In this document: positions 60,937 to 64,000 of the stretch, in pieces
Position numbering within the stretch: position 1 is the stretch's first letter
Layout of the letters: the number at the start of each line of letters is the position of its first letter
Source: Anaeramoeba flamelloides
Taxonomy: Eukaryota; Metamonada; Anaeramoebidae
Length of the DNA stretch: 64,000 nt
Direction of reading: 5' to 3'
NCBI GenBank assembly: GCA_027625915.1
Contig: JANTQA010000072.1
Location: 1,612,001 to 1,676,000, forward strand
Notes under the pieces: model-generated
What the model was told of the DNA's origin: nothing
The model's input: only the letters and a program-made list of their open reading frames with translations
The model's database searches: none
Program-made: the position numbers and the translations under genes

Positions 60937-62748
60937 TTTTATATCAAATATAATATTTTAAGAACTAATCATCATTTCGAAATAATTTTAAGAAAGATAT
61001 TTTGCAACTCTGGTGTCTTAATATCTATAATTCAATCTTTAAATTTGTCTTGGAAAATGAAATTATTTTCCTAAAATTTTTGATTTTTTTATTATTATAA
61101 GAAATTTTTTGAATTAATAAAATAAAACTTTCTTACGATTTACAAATAAATTTTGTAGATACCTGTGAATACTAGATTGTTAACATTGTTTAGCTTCAAT
61201 AACAATATATTTTATTTTTTTTGAAATTCATATAAGAATTTAACCCCTGAAAGTAAATGATATGATCTCTTCTCACTCAATCTAACATTCTAACAAGAAC
61301 TAAATAACATTTGATATTTTACAATTATACCCTCAAATTAAATCTATATCAATAGAATTTCAAATTTTATCATTTTTAATACATATTGTATAACTAATTT
61401 AGAATGAGCAAAACAGTAAAGGGTGGTTGAATTGGCACGTAGTAAATAAAAATATAAAGTTTATCAAAATTTGAGATTTTGATTTCTGTGATTTGTTTTT
61501 TCAATTCGTAATTGAAAATATTCTGTATTCTTTTTAACTCTTAGAAAAGAATGAATAATCCTCAAAAAAAAAATTGGTATTTTGTATAAAAGTTTGGTTT
61601 TTCAAGAGAGGTCAACAACTTTAAAAGAATGTCCAAATCATTTTATTTTTAAAAAAAATTTTTTTTTTACTTTTTCAACTTCTTTAAACTTTTTTCAAGT
61701 TTGATTTTAGTAGAATATTAATACTTTTTCAAAAATAGTGTTCTTTTTTCAGGTTAATTTTTGATGATATTATGTTGAATTTTCTCTGGAAAGTGCAATT
61801 AAATTTCAAATATAAATCCATTTGGTTTTGAACATGAAGAGTCAGATAATTCGAGAAAAAAAAAAAAAAAAAGATTCGAGATATTTTGCATTTTCTATTT
61901 TATATTTGAAGATCTAAAATTTTTAAATGTTGATTTTTCTCATCTTATTTTTACCAAAGAACCTTTTTGGTACATTAACTGTTTTTTATTATCTTTTGGT
62001 TTTGTATATTGATTATCAAGATAGAGCATATTAGAAGAATTTGTTCATGAGATTCCATCTAAACTTTACTATTGAAAAAAAAAGTTTTTCTAAAATTGAA
62101 AAGAAACAGATTTTAAATTAATTCTGATCAAAAATTAAAAATCAAGATAGTTGAAATATATCTTATTTTAAGAATATTTTCCGAATTCTTTTTTAGTTAA
62201 GGATAATTTATCTTTTAATATGAATTCCAAATTAGTACAAAATATTTAATTTTCAAATTTTTTGTTCAAAAAAAAAAATTGTAATGTATTGGATTATTTG
62301 ACCAATAAATTATGAAACTTGTTAAAAACTATTTAAAAAATATTTTTTTTCAAAAATTGATTATTCCCTTAAAACTATTTTATTAGATGTACTAACAAAG
62401 GAAGAAAAAAAAAGAAAAGAAAATTTATAGAACTTTTTTTATTTTAGTTCAATCTTATTAAAAAATATTTGAGTGTTTAATTTTTTTCTTTCTTTCTTTC
62501 TTTCTTTCTTTAATTATTTATTCAATTATAATTTATAGTCTGTCAGCAGTTTGAAAGGTATGAATGGATTTTTAAGTGAAATGTTTAAACAAGTAAATCA
62601 AGCTTTGAGTAAAAATTTAATAATTTATTTCATTGATTCGCCACCTGAAGAATTTATTTCTGAAACATATCAAGTATTAATTTATTATTTTTCATGTTTT
62701 ATCTTTTTAACCCAAATTCTTATTTATCCAATGAATTCTTATTAAAAA

Positions 62749-62784
<36 letters not shown>

Positions 62785-63418
62785 GTATTGGCAGATAATT
62801 ATTTAATAAAAATCCTATTAAAAAATATAACACATACAAATCAAAACAATAGCAATAATAATGAAGAAAATGGTATCTTAAAACTTGTAAATTCTATTGA
62901 AATTTTGACCAAAATTGTGAATATAAACCCTAAAATAGATCATATACTTTGGGACAAAATTAAACCAGATTATATTTTGCAACTTTTGTCTTCTGTCAAA
63001 AAAAATAAAAAAACTGAAACCAATGGGTTGAAGTTAAAATTGTTAAGTGAGATTATAAGCAAATCAAAAAATCGTTTCAGTTTTGAACAAGATAAAGCAA
63101 AGGAAATTTTGAGAATCATTCAAACCATAATAAACCCAAAAAAAAATTACAACTTGAATATTTTTCAAATTTACCTCAATGTTATTATTTGCCTTTTGTT
63201 GCCCCTAAAAAATTTCCCAAAAAATAAAAAAAAATGGTTAATATTATTTGAATATGTTACAGTAAAATCTTTATTTTATTTCTAAGATATAACATATATT
63301 ACCTTTACTTTGCCTTTCATTTCTTATTCGCTCTTCTCTCTTTTAATTTAATCAATTTTTAAATTATTGTTATTATTATTATTATTATTATTAATATTAT
63401 TATTATTATTATTATTAA

Positions 63419-63450
<32 letters not shown>

Positions 63451-63877
63451 TGAATTTTAAAATAGAAAATCTTCGATTCGTATCCTGGTGTCTCTCTTTT
63501 ACAAAATTCTTATTATGATTTAATTGGGAAATTATTACATAAAAATATAAAACATTTACGATCGTATTGCCAAAACAGTGCTCTTTTTAGTGATCATGAA
63601 AACCTCAATGAATATCAAACTTTGATCATAAATAAACTTGTTAAACATTTTCCAAATTTCGTTCCCATCGGTAATTTTTTTAAAAGTTTTTTTATTTATC
63701 AGTATTAAAAATATTTATTTAATCTTTTTAAAATAAAAATTATTCTACCTAATAATAATAGATCAGAAATTCCTTAATGGAATTGAACTTAAAAACAAAA
63801 AAGGGAGATCGCCAAAAACAAGAAAGAATAAAAATAAAAGTAAGAATACAAGACAATCAATAATGAATAGCAGTGAA
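55153..63877 (+). CDS. SAPS-domain protein, PP6/Sit4 phosphatase regulatory subunit family, partial at right edge
   Basis: Six exons fit by phase: 55153-55265, 55683-55986, 62539-62673, 62785-63261, 63466-63670 and 63762-63877. They give 450 codons and then a donor GTAAAT leading off the window. It starts MVNIETLFLQKENPEFEELL; the next residues DCTNFLYKCRLENRQILEYM match the SAPS start 'LEELLDEDDILQECKAQNxKLIDFL'. Exon 2 has FKYP, as in SAPS 'FKYPxxAxE'. Exon 3 has SPPEEFISETYQ, like the 'SPPEVQANAAETL' repeat segment, and exon 4 GLKLKLLSEI and NYNLNIFQIYL, like the 'RLKIVEFI' and 'YNNALHHHV' blocks. SAPS proteins are helical-repeat subunits that target PP6/Sit4 phosphatase. Joining exons 2 and 3 across 6.5 kb rests on phase and family order; about 35 residues fewer than usual lie between them, so a small exon may be missed. 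Confidence 0.6.
55266..55682 (+). other. Intron 1 of the SAPS-domain gene
   Basis: 417 nt, donor GTAGTA chosen because it restores a Glu codon with the G after TTTACAG; the alternative donor GTATGT two bases on would create a stop. It contains a CAAA microsatellite near 55483-55498 and A-rich runs before the acceptor. Confidence 0.6.
56455..56873. mobile_element. MITE family D, best copy
   Basis: 419 bp with inverted ends: AAAAAAGTTCAACACGATTT at the left, mirrored by AAATCGTGTTGAACTTTTTT at the right. Just inside the left end lies TTGGGAACCTAAATAG, resembling the inner end block of MITE family A, so the two families may share an origin. A 69-codon open frame inside has no coding support. 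Confidence 0.8.
56975..58310 (-). mobile_element. LINE (non-LTR retrotransposon) 3' fragment, copy B
   Basis: On the minus strand, 58019-57692 is open and reads RYSYVYDKNKIKIKILQFIQ, then IEDIHHFLWDSTFYEKN and KELIQNNKNNQNN, the post-RT zinc-binding region with its Cys replaced by Ser. It ends at the 3' palindrome GAGGAAATTAATTTCCTCCC and a run of about 18 A. Between frame and tail lie repeated units 'cggcactcta' (near 57530-57555, 57683-57718 and again 58253-58284) and several copies of 'gttttcttgagttttctgtt', which look like a rearranged or tandemly duplicated 3' region. Confidence 0.65.
58846..59534. mobile_element. TIR transposon with GGGCCC ends
   Basis: The 18-bp perfect inverted ends are TTTCAGTCAAAGGGGCCC (58846-58863) and GGGCCCCTTTGACTGAAA (59517-59534). 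The 689-bp length leaves no room for a transposase, and none is seen, so it is a non-autonomous copy. The ends are unusually GC-rich for this DNA. A shorter relative lies at 16118-16314. Target duplication unclear. Confidence 0.8.
60670..60895 (+). mobile_element. LINE 3' end, copy C
   Basis: Short 3' terminal piece: 'gtcgtagagtg', then 'attttactcaatttctttta', ending in the degenerate palindrome GGAGGTAATTTATTTACTCC and passing into (AT)n at 60904-60934. Same orientation and order as the 3' ends of copies A and B. Confidence 0.45.
62750..62780. repeat. (AT)n microsatellite next to a splice acceptor
   Basis: About 28 bp of alternating AT ending two bases before TATAG at the acceptor of the SAPS exon starting at 62785. 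Confidence 0.8.
63367..63451. repeat. TTA trinucleotide microsatellite
   Basis: About 85 bp of TTA with two interruptions, inside the intron before the SAPS exon at 63466. Confidence 0.85.
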
Positions 63878-64000
63878 GTAAATACTTTTTTCAGGTTTTT
63901 AATTGTATTGTTATTTTTATTAAAATATTTAAATACATAACTAATCCCGCTTTATTATTATTGTTGTTGTTATTATTATTTATTAAATATTTATTGTATT
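63878..64000 (+). other. Intron of the SAPS-domain gene running off the window
   Basis: Starts with donor GTAAATAC after codon GAA. AT-rich with a TTATTATTGTTG stretch; no acceptor with coding sequence behind it before the edge. Confidence 0.5.

Larger units (their letters stand above)
55987..62538 (+). other. 6.5-kb transposon-packed intron 2 of the SAPS-domain gene
   Basis: Donor GTAAAT and acceptor TATAG, phase 0 both sides. Inside are MITE family D (56455-56873), LINE copy B (56975-58310), a GGGCCC-end TIR element (58846-59534), LINE copy C (60670-60895), (AT)n near 60904-60934 and (CTTT)n at 62484-62511. Little sequence between them looks coding. If an exon was missed it should lie here. 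Confidence 0.5.

Noticed and set aside
1-64000. CRISPR arrays, LTR elements, tRNA or rRNA genes, bacterial operons
   Set aside because: Looked for on both strands and not seen; the repeats are microsatellites, TIR elements or LINE pieces.

Overview
This is a strongly AT-rich nuclear window from a eukaryote. Genes are separated by kilobases of gene-poor, homopolymer-rich DNA. Coding sequence is split by GT-AG introns of about 90 nt to several kb. TAA, TAG and TGA all end genes, so the code is standard, and proteins carry Asn-, Ser- and Lys/Glu-rich inserts. This fits a free-living or amoeboid protist. An anaeramoebid-like metamonad is my best guess and a dictyostelid is less likely, but no sequence seen here fixes the species.

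Layout. 1-3.8 kb: no gene, a few small inverted-repeat elements. 3.86-8.0 kb (+): three-exon secreted BPI/LBP-family lipid-binding protein. 8.0-13.4 kb: no gene, one 465-bp MITE. 13.4-15.8 kb (+): single-exon GT-C-like polytopic membrane protein. 18.0-22.25 kb (-): three-exon DENND6-type Rab exchange factor whose open frames look like two genes until spliced. 22.3-29.8 kb: gene-poor, with DNA-transposon remnants and a LINE fragment that itself holds a MITE. 29.85-31.6 kb (-): pieces of an unresolved intron-rich gene, diverging from 31.7-33.3 kb (+), a two-exon Rxt3-domain protein. 36.9-41.8 kb (+): three-exon SR/RGG-rich protein with a 3.7-kb intron full of repeats. 48.0-49.9 kb (-): long coiled-coil protein. 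55.15 kb to the right edge (+): at least six exons of a SAPS-domain protein (PP6/Sit4 regulatory subunit family), interrupted by a 6.5-kb intron packed with a MITE, two LINE pieces and a TIR transposon.

The genes are unrelated housekeeping genes (membrane traffic, chromatin, RNA, phosphatase regulation, lipid binding) and do not form a functional cluster. I found no tRNA, rRNA, CRISPR array, LTR element or virus-like element. The main new information is the spliced gene models, worked out by matching intron phase and family alignment by eye, and several short TIR element families and a LINE family whose ends can be defined inside the window.
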